Assembly: GCF_003351345.1 (NCBI RefSeq)
Contig: NZ_QQTO01000035.1
Location: 1 to 64,000, forward strand
Origin: Allobosea caraganae
GTDB taxonomy: Bacteria; Pseudomonadota; Alphaproteobacteria; Rhizobiales; Beijerinckiaceae
Reading direction: 5' to 3'
Length of the DNA stretch: 64,000 bases
Shown here: positions 44,857-54,627 of the stretch, piece after piece
Layout of the letters: each line of letters opens with the position of its first letter
How positions within the stretch are numbered: the first letter of the stretch is position 1
The notes under the pieces: generated by a model
The model's database searches: none
Seen by the model: the letters and a program-made list of their open reading frames with translations, nothing else
Told to the model about the DNA's origin: nothing
Made by a program: the position numbers and the translations under genes

Positions 44857-45023
44857 TTGTATTTAACTGGCCATGCGATTCATGCCTGTCAAGCGCATGG
44901 AGCGCGGTTGGCGTCGCCTGCTATGCGTTTGCGGCAATTCTGGGCTGTATTCATGGAGTTGCGACGAGCCGAATATGACACCATTTTCATGGTACAGGGG
45001 TATTCGCTGACAGGAGTGAAGCA

Positions 45024-46211
45024 GTGCGCTCGCTCATTGAATCGATGCTCGCGAGGCTGGTGAAGTCGCCTCCGCTCGAAATCGTCTTCGCGGATGGCTC
45101 GCATCGCATGGTCGGGGCGGGTGACAAGCCGGCGTTGACCATGCGCATCATGGACCGGCCGACGGAGCTCAAGCTCGCATTGAATCCGGAACTCGCGCTT
45201 GGCGAGGCCGTGATGGATGGACGGATCGTCGTCGAGCAGGGCAGCGTATACGACCTGCTCGACATGCTGGTCGCCGGGCTCCACGTGCAGACGCCCTCGG
45301 CCTGGGTCCAGACCCTCGGCCGTGCCCGCACGGCCGTGCGCCGCTTCAGCCAGAACAACACGCCGGCCTGGGCGCGCCGCAACGTCGCCCGCCACTACGA
45401 CCTCAAGGCCGATTTCTTCAAGCTCTTCCTCGACGAGGACATGCAGTATTCCTGCGCTTTCTTCGAGCGTCCCGACATCCCGCTCGAACAGGCTCAGGCC
45501 ACCAAGAAGCACCGGCTCATCGCCAAGCTCGCAGTCGAGCCCGGCCAGCGCGTGCTCGACATCGGCTCGGGCTGGGGCGGCCTCGGCTTGAGCATCGCCC
45601 GCGAGACCGGCGCGACGGTGAAGGGTATCACCTTGTCGACCGAGCAACTCGCCATCGCGCAGGAGCGGGCGGTGGCGGCGAACCTGCCGGTCGAGTTCAA
45701 GCTGGAGGATTATCGCCATACCGCCGGCCCGTTCGACCGCATCATTTCGGTCGGCATGTTCGAGCATGTCGGCGTCGGCTACTACCGCACCTACTTCCGC
45801 AAGATCTCGGAGTTGCTGACGCAGGACGGCGTCGCGCTCGTCCATACGATCGGCCGCACCACGCCGCCCGGCGCCACCAACCCCTTCATCGCCAAGTACA
45901 TCTTCCCCGGCGGCTATATCCCGGCGCTATCCGAGGTCACGGCGGCGATCGAGCAGGAAGGGCTGATCATCACCGATGTCGAGGTGCTGCGCCTGCATTA
46001 TGCCGAGACGCTGAAGGCCTGGCGCGAGCGCTTCCTCGCCCGGCGCGCCGAGGCGGTCGCGATGTACGACGAGCGCTTCGCGCGGATGTGGGAGTTCTAT
46101 CTCGCCGCGTCCGAGGCAAGCTTCCGCCATAACGACCTCGTCGTCTTCCAGCTCCAGCTCGCCAAGACATTCGATACGCTGCCGGTGACCCGCGGCTACA
46201 TGGAAAAGTGA
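45024..46211 (+). CDS. cfa: Cyclopropane-fatty-acyl-phospholipid synthase
   Basis: GTG 45024 follows AGGAG. The 395-residue protein has an N-terminal domain and a methyltransferase domain with VLDIGSGWGGLG for SAM binding, YSCAFFE and GMFEHVGVGYY. It methylenates unsaturated acyl chains of membrane lipids, often in stationary phase or acid stress. It stands alone between the toxin-antitoxin pair and the hut genes. Confidence 0.93.
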   Translation: MRSLIESMLARLVKSPPLEIVFADGSHRMVGAGDKPALTMRIMDRPTELKLALNPELALGEAVMDGRIVVEQGSVYDLLDMLVAGLHVQTPSAWVQTLGRARTAVRRFSQNNTPAWARRNVARHYDLKADFFKLFLDEDMQYSCAFFERPDIPLEQAQATKKHRLIAKLAVEPGQRVLDIGSGWGGLGLSIARETGATVKGITLSTEQLAIAQERAVAANLPVEFKLEDYRHTAGPFDRIISVGMFEHVGVGYYRTYFRKISELLTQDGVALVHTIGRTTPPGATNPFIAKYIFPGGYIPALSEVTAAIEQEGLIITDVEVLRLHYAETLKAWRERFLARRAEAVAMYDERFARMWEFYLAASEASFRHNDLVVFQLQLAKTFDTLPVTRGYMEK

Positions 46212-46223
46212 GGGGCCGGCACC

Positions 46224-46811
46224 TCAGGGCGCTGCGCCCTCCCAGAGCTCGATCGCGAAGATCTCGGCATCGTCGTGATCGCTCGCGAGCGTAACAGCTT
46301 CGCCAGGCTCCAATATCGCATTGTCGCCGGTGCCGAGGCTCTCAAGGCCCTCGTTCGCGGCGATCGTCCACCCGTCAGAGCGAGCGCTGAGCATCAGCAG
46401 ACCGCCATGGACGGCGAGTTCGATCGGGCCTGGGCCGGTCAGGCGTTCGACGCGGTGCTGCCAGCGACCGCGGCGGGTCATCACGTTGAGGTCGTCGATC
46501 GGCCCATTGACGAGCTGGCCCTCGACCGGGCGGTCGGCGGGGAAAGGGTAGGGCGCAGAAGACCGCTCCAGCCGCACCGTCTCGCCATCGCCGAAGGCGA
46601 GCGCGATCCCGTTCCCGGTCAGCACCGACAAGGTCCTGTCGATGCCGGGGAAGCTGGAGAACGGCCCGTCGGCCCCGACATGCGCCATCGATATCCGCCA
46701 GTCGAACGCATCGAGCGAAGCGCCGGGCGGATGCGCGGCGATCTCGGTCGTGGTGCCGCCGCCGTTCTTCCACGGCATGACCCGGCAGTCGCTGGCGCGG
46801 ATGATGCGCAT
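46224..46811 (-). CDS. hutD: HutD family protein
   Basis: The 195-residue cupin-like protein has the HutD/Ves pattern MPWKNGGGTTTEIA near the start and DWRISMAHV after it. HutD is linked to histidine use, but its exact role is not settled. The gene ends the minus-strand hut run, and its start is two bases from the hutU stop. Confidence 0.9.
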   Translation of the reverse strand: MRIIRASDCRVMPWKNGGGTTTEIAAHPPGASLDAFDWRISMAHVGADGPFSSFPGIDRTLSVLTGNGIALAFGDGETVRLERSSAPYPFPADRPVEGQLVNGPIDDLNVMTRRGRWQHRVERLTGPGPIELAVHGGLLMLSARSDGWTIAANEGLESLGTGDNAILEPGEAVTLASDHDDAEIFAIELWEGAAP

Positions 46812-46813
46812 AC

Positions 46814-48481
46814 TCAGCCCAGGATGCCCGGCAGCTTCAGACCCTTGGCCTTGGCGCAGTCGATGGCGATCTCGTAGCCGGCATCGGCATGGCGCATCAC
46901 GCCGGTCGCCGGATCGTTCCAGAGCACGCGCTCCAGCCGCTTCGCCGCCTCCGGTGTGCCATCGGCGACGATGACCACGCCGGCATGCTGCGAATAGCCC
47001 ATGCCGACGCCGCCGCCATGATGCAGCGAGACCCAGGTCGCGCCGCCGGCCGTATTGAGCAGCGCGTTCAGCAGCGGCCAGTCGGAGACCGCGTCCGAGC
47101 CGTCCTTCATGGCTTCCGTCTCGCGGTTGGGCGAGGCGACCGAGCCGGAATCGAGATGGTCGCGGCCGATCACGATGGGAGCCTTGACCTCGCCCTTCGC
47201 CACCATCTCGTTGAAGGCGAGGCCGAGCCGGTGCCGGTCGCCGAGGCCGACCCAGCAGATCCGCGCCGGCAGGCCCTGGAACTTGATGCGCTCGCGCGCC
47301 ATGTCGAGCCAGTTATGCAGGTGCTTATCGTCCGGCATCAGCTCCTTCACGCGCTGGTCGGTGCGGTAGATATCCTCCGGATCGCCCGAGAGCGCGGCCC
47401 AGCGGAACGGCCCGACGCCGCGGCAGAAGAGCGGGCGGATATAGGCCGGCACGAAGCCGGGAAAGTCGAAGGCGTTGTCGACGCCCATGTCCTTCGCCAT
47501 CTGGCGGATGTTGTTGCCGTAGTCGAGCGTCGGCACGCCCATGCGCTGGAAGTCGAGCATGGCGCGGACATGCACGGCCATCGACTGTTTCGCGGCCTCG
47601 ATCGTCCCGGCCGGATCGCGCTCCTTGCGCTCCTCCCATTCCTCCAGTGTCCAGCCGGCGGGCAGGTAGCCGTTGAGCGGGTCATGGGCCGAGGTCTGGT
47701 CGGTGACGACGTCGGGCCGGATGCCGCGCCGGACCATGTCGGGGAAGACCTCCGCAGCATTGCCGAGCACGCCGACTGAGACGGCCTTGCCCCTGGCATG
47801 GGCGGCTTCGATGATCTTCAGCGCCTCGTCGACGCTCCCCGCCTTCTCGTCGAGATAGCCGGTGCGCAGACGGAACTCGATCGAGGACGGCTTGCACTCG
47901 ACCGCGATCATCGAGGCCCCGGCCATGGTCGCGGCCAGGGGCTGCGCGCCGCCCATGCCGCCGAGGCCGCCGGTCAGGATCCATTTGCCCTTGAGGCTGC
48001 CATTATAGTGCTGCCGGCCGATCTCGACGAAGGTCTCGTAGGTGCCCTGAACGATGCCCTGCGTGCCGATATAGATCCAGGATCCCGCGGTCATCTGGCC
48101 GTACATCATCAGCCCGGCCTTATCGAGCTCGTGAAAATGCTCCCAATTGGCATAGGCCGGCACGAGGTTGGAATTGGCGATCAGCACGCGCGGCGCGTCC
48201 GCATGGGTGCGGAAGATGCCGACCGGCTTGCCCGACTGCACCAGCAGGGTCTCGTCGGCCTCCAGCGAGCGCAGGCTGGCGACGATGCGGTCAAAATCCT
48301 CCCAGGTGCGGGCGGCGCGGCCGATGCCGCCATAGACCACGAGCTCGCCCGGCTTCTCGGCGACGTCAGGGTCGAGATTGTTCATCAGCATGCGCAAGGC
48401 GGCCTCGGTCAGCCAGCTCTTGGCCGAGAGCTCGGTGCCGCGCGGGCTGCGGATGACGCGGCTATTGTCGATGCGGGTCAT
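46814..48481 (-). CDS. hutU: Urocanate hydratase
   Basis: The 555-residue protein has the typical N-terminus with GTELSAKSWLTEAALRMLMN and the conserved GGLGGMGGAQ and LHHGGGVGMGYSQHAG motifs that bind NAD. It converts urocanate to imidazolonepropionate. GGAG precedes the ATG. A palindromic repeat lies between it and hutG. Confidence 0.97.
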   Translation of the reverse strand: MTRIDNSRVIRSPRGTELSAKSWLTEAALRMLMNNLDPDVAEKPGELVVYGGIGRAARTWEDFDRIVASLRSLEADETLLVQSGKPVGIFRTHADAPRVLIANSNLVPAYANWEHFHELDKAGLMMYGQMTAGSWIYIGTQGIVQGTYETFVEIGRQHYNGSLKGKWILTGGLGGMGGAQPLAATMAGASMIAVECKPSSIEFRLRTGYLDEKAGSVDEALKIIEAAHARGKAVSVGVLGNAAEVFPDMVRRGIRPDVVTDQTSAHDPLNGYLPAGWTLEEWEERKERDPAGTIEAAKQSMAVHVRAMLDFQRMGVPTLDYGNNIRQMAKDMGVDNAFDFPGFVPAYIRPLFCRGVGPFRWAALSGDPEDIYRTDQRVKELMPDDKHLHNWLDMARERIKFQGLPARICWVGLGDRHRLGLAFNEMVAKGEVKAPIVIGRDHLDSGSVASPNRETEAMKDGSDAVSDWPLLNALLNTAGGATWVSLHHGGGVGMGYSQHAGVVIVADGTPEAAKRLERVLWNDPATGVMRHADAGYEIAIDCAKAKGLKLPGILG

Positions 48482-48496
48482 GAATGGCTCCGTTCA

Positions 48497-48544
48497 GACC
48501 GTGATCGGGAAAAGTGGAATCCGGCTTTCCGTCCGATCACGGTC
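48497..48544. repeat. Conserved palindromic repeat (type D), second copy
   Basis: GACCGTGATCGG (48497-48508) is inverted as CCGATCACGGTC (48533-48544), with the shared AAAAGTGGAATCC core between. It touches the hutG stop codon, so it may influence expression between hutG and hutU. Confidence 0.65.
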
Positions 48545-49340
48545 AAGGTTTCAACTTGGTCGCCGCGTTGAGCGCGGCTTCGATGATGACTGAGAGGGCG
48601 GCTTGCAGCCTGGCGGCTTTCGGTGCGTCGAAACTCCAAGGCGGAGCCTCTTCGGTCAGGTAGGCCGAAAGCGCGATCTCCATCTGGATCGCATGGACAT
48701 GCTCGGCCGGCTGGCCGTAGTGCCGGGTGATCCAGCCGCCCTTGAAGCGGCCATTGGCGACGTGGCTGAAGTCGGACTTGCCCAACGCCGCCTCGGCGGC
48801 CTGCCCAACCTCCGGCGCGCAGCTCGCGCCCGAATTGGTGCCGAGGTTGAGCGTCGGCAACGTGCCGGGGAAGAGGCGCGGGATCACCGATTTGATCGAG
48901 TGGCAATCCCAGAGCAGGCAGAAGCCGTGAGCGGCTTTCACCCGTGCGATCTCGGCCGCGAGCGCATCGTGATAGGGCTGGAAATAGGCCTCGCGTCGCC
49001 TGGTGATCTCGGCCTCGTCCGGCGCTGTGATCCAGATCGGCTCGCCGTCGAAACTCGTGGTCGGCACCAGCTCGGTCGTCGCCTGCCCCGGATAGAGCGA
49101 GAGGCCGGAGGGATCGCGGTTGAGGTCGATGACATAGCGCGACAGCCCGGCCTCGACGATGCTCGGCTGGAAGGGCTCAGCGAAGGCGTAGAGCTGGCGC
49201 ATGTGCCAGTCGGTGTCGCCGGCCGCGAGGCCGAGCGGGTTGAGCGTGGCGCGCACTTCATCTGGCAGGCCGGTGCCGGGATGCGGCATCGAGAGGATGA
49301 GCGGGGAAGAGCCTTTGGTGGTGGTGAGGGTGTCGCTCAT
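48543..49340 (-). CDS. hutG: N-formylglutamate deformylase
   Basis: The 265-residue protein has SMPHPGTGLP near the start, DCHSIKSVIPRLFPG near the middle and NRDPSGLSLYPGQ, matching N-formylglutamate amidohydrolases. It releases formate and glutamate from the product of HutF. Its start has AAAGGA upstream. The pairing with HutF defines the five-step histidine pathway. Confidence 0.95.
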   Translation of the reverse strand: MSDTLTTTKGSSPLILSMPHPGTGLPDEVRATLNPLGLAAGDTDWHMRQLYAFAEPFQPSIVEAGLSRYVIDLNRDPSGLSLYPGQATTELVPTTSFDGEPIWITAPDEAEITRRREAYFQPYHDALAAEIARVKAAHGFCLLWDCHSIKSVIPRLFPGTLPTLNLGTNSGASCAPEVGQAAEAALGKSDFSHVANGRFKGGWITRHYGQPAEHVHAIQMEIALSAYLTEEAPPWSFDAPKAARLQAALSVIIEAALNAATKLKP

Positions 49341-49401
49341 GCACGACGTCCTTTGTTTAGTCGCCGTACGCTTGAGCCGAGCGACATCCCCATGAGAAAA
49401 G

Positions 49402-49559
49402 GCGCGGGGAACCCCTCTCCTGTAAGGAGAGGGGCAGGGGTGAGGTGTAGGCCCGAAATCGTTGGCTTAAACCGAAATGTGAGGTGAGCACTGCGGTCCG
49501 CTGGTCCAGCGGCCGTCCCCTCACCCTGCCCTCTCCCTCCGGGAGAGGGTTCCCCGCGC
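49402..49559. repeat. Palindromic intergenic repeat (type C), second copy
   Basis: Outer arms GCGCGGGGA and TCCCCGCGC bracket CCCTCTCCTGTAAGGAGAGG-like and GCCCTCTCCCTCCGGGAGAG-like hairpins. The element resembles that at 35041. It separates hutG and hutH, which are otherwise in one direction. Confidence 0.7.
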
Positions 49560-49575
49560 TTGTTACTGCGAGGGC

Positions 49576-51102
49576 TCATGCTCCGAACTCCGCAAAACTG
49601 TCCAACCCGGCCGCCTTGCCCAGCGCGCCAGACAGCACCAGCTCGGTCGCCGCCGCCAGGTCAGGCGCCAGATAGCGATCAGCCTCCAGCGGCGCGATCT
49701 TCTCGCGGATAAGCGCTAGCACCGGCTCGAGCCGCGGACTGGTCTTCATCGGCCGGTGATGCTCGATCGCCTCTGCCGCCGCCATCAGCTCGACGCCGAT
49801 GATGCTCGCGGCGTTCCTGGCCATGTCGAGCAGGCGGAAGGCGCCATGCGTCGCCATCGAGACATGGTCCTCCTGGTTGGCCGAGGTCGGGATCGTGTCG
49901 ACCGAGGCCGGATAGGCCTTCTGCTTGTTCTCGGATGCGAGTGCCGCGGCCGTCACCTGCGCGATCATGAAGCCGGAATTCAAGCCCGCGTCGCGCGCCA
50001 GAAAGGGTGGCAGCCCGCTCATCACCGGATCGACCAGCAGCGCCATGCGCCGCTCCGAGAGATTGCCGATCTCGCACAGCCCCATGGCCAGGATATCGGC
50101 GGCGAAGGCGACCGGCTCGGCGTGGAAATTGCCGCCCGAGACGATCTCGCCCGGCCCGAGCACGAGCGGATTGTCGGTCACCGCATTGGCCTCGATCGCC
50201 AGCGTCGTGGCGGTGTTCGCGAGCAGGTCGCGCACCGCGCCCATCACCTGCGGCTGGCAGCGCAGCGAATAGGGGTCCTGCACCTTGCTGTCGCCGAAGC
50301 GATGGCTGTCGCGGATCTCGCTGCCGGCGATCAGCTGAAGCAGAATCGCCGCGACCTTGATCTGGCCGGGCTGGCCGCGCAGCGTCTGGATGCGCGGATC
50401 GAACGGCGTGTCAGAGCCCTTCAGCGCATCGACCGAAAGCGCGCCGGCAACGAGCGCCGCGTCGAAGACGCGGGCGATGTCGCTCAGCGCTTTCAGCGCG
50501 ATCGCGGTCGAGACCTGCGTGCCGTTGATCAGCGCCAGCCCTTCCTTGGCGCCGAGCACGAGCGGCTCCTGGCCAATGCGCTTCAGCGCTTCTGCCGCCG
50601 GCAGCACCTCGCCCTTCAGTTTGATCTCGCCGACGCCCATCAGCGCCGCTGTGAGGTGCGCGAGCGGAGCGAGGTCGCCGGAGGCGCCGACCGAGCCCTT
50701 GGCCGGCACGACCGGCAGCGCATCGGCCTTGAGCGCGCCGATCAGAGCCTCGACCACGACCGGCCGCACGCCGGAGGCGCCGCGGGCCAGGCTCGCCGCC
50801 TTCATCGCCAGGATGAGCCTGATGACATCGTCCGGCAGGGCAGGGCCGGTGCCGACCGCGTGCGAGAGGATCAGGTTGCGCTGCAAGGTGGTGAGGTCGG
50901 CATCGGCGATGCGCACGCTGGCGAGCTTGCCGAAGCCGGTATTGACGCCATAGGTCACGGTGCCGGCCGCGACGATCTCGTCGACGATCGCCTGCGCCGC
51001 TGCGATCGCCTTCATGTCCGAGAGCGTGATCGAGGCGCCGCCGAGCACGCTGCGCCACTGCGAGAGCGCGGCCTCGCCGGGGGTAAGGGATAAAGCGGTC
51101 AT
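49576..51102 (-). CDS. hutH: Histidine ammonia-lyase
   Basis: The 508-residue protein has GSVGASGDLAPLAHL, in which A140-S141-G142 cyclise to the MIO cofactor. SANQEDHVSM is also typical. It deaminates histidine to urocanate. Its ATG overlaps the hutI stop (ATGA), so hutI and hutH are coupled. Confidence 0.97.
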   Translation of the reverse strand: MTALSLTPGEAALSQWRSVLGGASITLSDMKAIAAAQAIVDEIVAAGTVTYGVNTGFGKLASVRIADADLTTLQRNLILSHAVGTGPALPDDVIRLILAMKAASLARGASGVRPVVVEALIGALKADALPVVPAKGSVGASGDLAPLAHLTAALMGVGEIKLKGEVLPAAEALKRIGQEPLVLGAKEGLALINGTQVSTAIALKALSDIARVFDAALVAGALSVDALKGSDTPFDPRIQTLRGQPGQIKVAAILLQLIAGSEIRDSHRFGDSKVQDPYSLRCQPQVMGAVRDLLANTATTLAIEANAVTDNPLVLGPGEIVSGGNFHAEPVAFAADILAMGLCEIGNLSERRMALLVDPVMSGLPPFLARDAGLNSGFMIAQVTAAALASENKQKAYPASVDTIPTSANQEDHVSMATHGAFRLLDMARNAASIIGVELMAAAEAIEHHRPMKTSPRLEPVLALIREKIAPLEADRYLAPDLAAATELVLSGALGKAAGLDSFAEFGA

Positions 51103-52331
51103 TGGCCGTTCCAGATGCGGGCGTGAAGCGGGTTGAAGCCGATGCGATAGGCGAGCTCGGCCGGGCGTTCGATGTCCCAGATGGCGAGGTCGCAGAACTT
51201 GCCGGGCTCAAGCGTCCCAATCTCGCCCTGCATCCCGAGCGCCTTGGCGGCGTGGCGCGTGATCCCGGCCAACGCCTCTTCCGGCGTCAGGCGGAACAGC
51301 GTGCAGGCCATGTTGAGCACCAGCAGCGGCGAGGTCAGCGGCGACGAGCCGGGATTGGCATCGGTCGCGAGCGCGATGGCGACGCCGTGTTTGCGCAAAA
51401 GCGCGATCGGCGGTTTCTGCGTCTCGCGCAGGAAATAGAAGGCACCGGGCAGGATCACCGCGACGGTGCCAGCCCCGGCCATGGCGATCACGCCGGCCTC
51501 GTCGAGATGTTCGAGATGATCCGCCGATACAGCGCCATGCTCGGCCGCCAGCTTGGCGCCGCCGAGGTTGGAGAGCTGCTCGGCATGGATCTTGACGGGC
51601 AAGCCCTTTGCCTTCGCCGCGGCGAAGACCCGCGCCGTCTCCTCCGGCGAGAAGGCGATGCCCTCGCAGAAGATGTCGACCGCATCGGCCAATCCCTCAG
51701 CGGCGACGGCATCTAGCATCGGCCCGGCGACGAGGTCGGTGTAGTCGCCCGAGCGTCCCGAAAACTCCGGCGGCACCGCATGCGCGCCGAGGAAGGTGGT
51801 GCGCACCCGGACCGGGCGCTCGCGGCCGAGCCGGCGGGCAACCTTCAGCTGCTTCAGCTCGGCCTGCTGTTCGAGCCCATAGCCCGACTTGATCTCGACG
51901 GTGGTGACGCCCTCGGCCAGCAGCGCGGCAAGCCGCCTGTCGGCGCTCACGAACAGTTCGGCTTCATCAGCCGCCCGCGTCGCCTTCACGGTGGAGAGGA
52001 TGCCGCCGCCGGCGCGCGCGATCTCTTCATAGCTCACGCCTTGCAGGCGCAGCTCGAACTCATGGGCGCGATCGCCGCCATAGACGAGATGGGTGTGGCA
52101 ATCGATTAGGCCCGGCGTGATCCAGCGCCCGCCGCAATCGACGGTCTCGCGCGTCTCGAATCGAGGTGCCTGGCTGCGCGGGCCGACCCAGATGATGCGG
52201 CCGTCCCTGGCTGCGACCAGCCCATCCTCGATCGCTCCGTATGGCGCGGATGCATCGGCCGCCATGGTCGCGAGCCGGGCATGGGTCCATACTGTGTCGC
52301 AGCTCAGGCTCTCATTGGGCTGTCCCGCCAC
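51099..52331 (-). CDS. hutI: Imidazolonepropionase
   Basis: The 410-residue amidohydrolase starts at GTG 52331 after GGGAG. DCHTHLVYGGDRAHEF holds metal-binding histidines, with KIHAEQLSNLGGA and ATDANPGSSP later. It opens imidazolonepropionate to formiminoglutamate. It is the first gene of the minus hut run and faces hutF. Confidence 0.95.
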   Translation of the reverse strand: MAGQPNESLSCDTVWTHARLATMAADASAPYGAIEDGLVAARDGRIIWVGPRSQAPRFETRETVDCGGRWITPGLIDCHTHLVYGGDRAHEFELRLQGVSYEEIARAGGGILSTVKATRAADEAELFVSADRRLAALLAEGVTTVEIKSGYGLEQQAELKQLKVARRLGRERPVRVRTTFLGAHAVPPEFSGRSGDYTDLVAGPMLDAVAAEGLADAVDIFCEGIAFSPEETARVFAAAKAKGLPVKIHAEQLSNLGGAKLAAEHGAVSADHLEHLDEAGVIAMAGAGTVAVILPGAFYFLRETQKPPIALLRKHGVAIALATDANPGSSPLTSPLLVLNMACTLFRLTPEEALAGITRHAAKALGMQGEIGTLEPGKFCDLAIWDIERPAELAYRIGFNPLHARIWNGQ

Positions 52332-52376
52332 GTCGCTCCCTCTCGACTATCCCTGCGATCAGACTATGCTATCTAA

Positions 52377-52388
52377 TTGCATATGCAA
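52377..52388. promoter_or_regulatory. Candidate HutC operator
   Basis: TTGCATATGCAA is a perfect 12-base palindrome in the 77-base gap between the divergent hutI and hutF starts. It resembles known HutC-type sites of the TTGTATATACAA form. A single site here could control both hut units. Confidence 0.65.
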
Positions 52389-52408
52389 ATAGCAAGCGGA
52401 GAGCCGGC

Positions 52409-53770
52409 GTGACCTTGACCCTGCACCTGGAGCAGGCCCTCTTGCCCGAGGGCTTTGCCGATGATGTCGCGCTCACCGTCGTGGATGGCACGATCGCTGC
52501 GGTCGCAATCGGCGTGCCGCAAGCCGAAAGTGTCGTCAGGCTCGACGGGCTGAGCTTGCCCGGCATGCCGAACCTGCACAGCCACGCCTTCCAGCGCGGG
52601 ATGGCGGGCCTCGGAGAGCGCCGCGGCGCCACCGAGGATTCGTTCTGGACCTGGCGCGAGGTGATGTACCGCTTCCTCGATCGGCTCTATCCCGATGATG
52701 TCCAGGCCATCGCGGCACAGGCCTTCGTCGAGATGCTGGAGGGTGGCTTCACCGCGCTCGCCGAGTTCCACTACCTCCACCATGACAAGGACGGCCGTCC
52801 CTACGCCGATATCGCCGCGATGGCGGGTGCCATTGCCGCCGCCGCCGAGGAGACGGGCCTGGGCCTCACCTTGCTGCCGGTGCTCTATCGCTACGGCAAT
52901 TTCGGCGAGGCGCCGCCGGTCCATGGCCAGCGCCGCTTCGTCAACGATCCCGACAGCTACCAGCGCCTGATCGAGGCCAGCGAGACGGCCATCGCCCATT
53001 TGCCCGATGCGCGGCTCGGCCTCGCCCCGCACTCGCTGCGCGCGGTCGGCAAGGCCGACCTGACCTGGCTCACCGCTCTGTGCCCGAACGGCCCCTTCCA
53101 CATCCATGTCGCCGAGCAGACGCGCGAGGTCGAGGACAGCTTGAAGATCACCGGCCGCCGCCCGGTCGAGCTGCTGATGGATACGGTCGCGCTCGACGAG
53201 CGCTGGTGCCTGATCCACGCCACCCATCTCAGCGATGGCGAACGCGATGCCATCGCCCGCAGCGGCGCGGTCGCCGGCCTGTGCCCGATCACCGAATCGA
53301 GCCTGGGTGACGGCATTTTCGACGGCGTCCGCTATCGTGCGGCGGGCGGCCGTTTCGGTGTCGGCAGCGATTCGAACATCCAGATCGATGCCGGCGCCGA
53401 GCTGCGCCAGCTCGAGTACTCGCAGCGTCTGCGCGACCGGAGGCGCTCGCTGCTGGCCGAGCCGGAAGCCTCGACCGGGCACGCGCTCTGGCGCAACGCC
53501 TGCACTGGGGGCGCGCAAGCCTGCGGCCGTGCGATCGGCCAGATCAAGGTCGGGGCCCGCGCCGATCTCGTCACGCTCGATCTCGATCACCCCGCGCTTG
53601 CCGGCAAGGCGGGCGAGGCTGCGCTCGACAGCGCCATCTTCGCCGCCAACGCGCTGCCTTTGCGCCATGTGCTGGTTGGTGGCAGGAGAGTGGTCGAGGA
53701 CGGGCGCCATGTCGTGCGCGGGGCCGTGGCGAAGCGCTTCGGCGCGACGATGCGGCGGCTGCTCGCCTGA
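52409..53770 (+). CDS. hutF: Formimidoylglutamate deiminase
   Basis: GTG 52409 follows AGCGGAGAG. The 453-residue amidohydrolase has MPNLHSHAFQRGMAG with metal ligands, HIHVAEQTREVEDS and GSDSNIQIDAGAELRQLEYS. It deaminates formiminoglutamate to N-formylglutamate for HutG. A longer frame upstream overlaps the operator region and is rejected. Confidence 0.95.
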   Translation: MTLTLHLEQALLPEGFADDVALTVVDGTIAAVAIGVPQAESVVRLDGLSLPGMPNLHSHAFQRGMAGLGERRGATEDSFWTWREVMYRFLDRLYPDDVQAIAAQAFVEMLEGGFTALAEFHYLHHDKDGRPYADIAAMAGAIAAAAEETGLGLTLLPVLYRYGNFGEAPPVHGQRRFVNDPDSYQRLIEASETAIAHLPDARLGLAPHSLRAVGKADLTWLTALCPNGPFHIHVAEQTREVEDSLKITGRRPVELLMDTVALDERWCLIHATHLSDGERDAIARSGAVAGLCPITESSLGDGIFDGVRYRAAGGRFGVGSDSNIQIDAGAELRQLEYSQRLRDRRRSLLAEPEASTGHALWRNACTGGAQACGRAIGQIKVGARADLVTLDLDHPALAGKAGEAALDSAIFAANALPLRHVLVGGRRVVEDGRHVVRGAVAKRFGATMRRLLA

Positions 53771-53803
53771 CGGGCTGGAAGGTCAAGATCGTGACGGGGC
53801 ATC

Positions 53804-54553
53804 ATGTCGGATAGCGGGCTCGATGCCGTGAAGCTCGATGGCGCCGGGCCGGTCTATGACCAGATCCGCCGCGCCATCCGCGATCTCGTCCTGAACGGCA
53901 CCTGGACGCCCGGCACCTCGGTGCCGCCCGAGCATGCCCTGATGGAGCGCCTGGGCGCCTCGCGCATGACCGTGCACCGCGCGCTGGTCCAGCTTGCCCG
54001 CGAGGGCCTGATCACGCGCCGGCGCCGCTCCGGCACGGTGGTGGCAAGCCCGCCCGCGAGCCACGCCATGCTCGACATCCTCTCGATCCCCGACGAGGTC
54101 CGCCAGCTCGGCCAGGACTACGCCTTCGAGATCCTCTCGCGCCGCGACGGCAAGCCCGCTGCCGAGGTCGCAGCCCTGTTCGAGCTCAAGCGCTCGGAGC
54201 CGATCGTCCATCTCGTCACCCGCCATCTCAGCAGCGGCCAGCCGCATGTGCTGGAGGAGCGGGTGATCCATCTCGCGACCGTGCCGGCGGCAGCCGACGA
54301 GCCTTTTGAGACCATGCCGGCCGGCGACTGGCTGCTGCAGCACAGCCTGTGGTCCCAGGCCGAACATGCGTTGAGCGCGGTCGCGGCCGGCGCGCGCGAG
54401 GCCGAGCTGCTTGCGATCGGCCGGGGCGAGCCCTGCCTGCTGGTCGAGCGCCGGACCTGGAACCAGAGCGCCCCGGTCACCGCCGTCAGGCTGCTCTATC
54501 CCGGCGGCCGACACCGCTTCGTCGGCCGCTTCGGGCCATACGGTCAGGTCTGA
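53804..54553 (+). CDS. hutC: Histidine utilization repressor
   Basis: The 249-residue GntR/HutC-family protein has a winged helix at the N-terminus (PPEHALMERLGASRMTVHRA) and a C-terminal UTRA effector domain, which in HutC binds urocanate. It follows hutF by 33 bases and likely represses through the palindrome at 52377. Confidence 0.93.
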   Translation: MSDSGLDAVKLDGAGPVYDQIRRAIRDLVLNGTWTPGTSVPPEHALMERLGASRMTVHRALVQLAREGLITRRRRSGTVVASPPASHAMLDILSIPDEVRQLGQDYAFEILSRRDGKPAAEVAALFELKRSEPIVHLVTRHLSSGQPHVLEERVIHLATVPAAADEPFETMPAGDWLLQHSLWSQAEHALSAVAAGAREAELLAIGRGEPCLLVERRTWNQSAPVTAVRLLYPGGRHRFVGRFGPYGQV

Positions 54554-54581
54554 GCGCATGAAAGTCTGAGCACATGAAAAA

Positions 54582-54605
54582 CCCGCCATCCCAGGGGATG
54601 GCGGG
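54582..54605 (-). terminator. Rho-independent terminator of the lipoprotein gene
   Basis: CCCGCCATCC and GGATGGCGGG form a strong stem. Read on the minus strand it is followed by a T-run, so it ends the lipoprotein gene. On the plus strand it follows hutC and may help end that transcript. Confidence 0.75.
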
Positions 54606-54627
54606 CACTGCCGGAATCGATAGGTGC

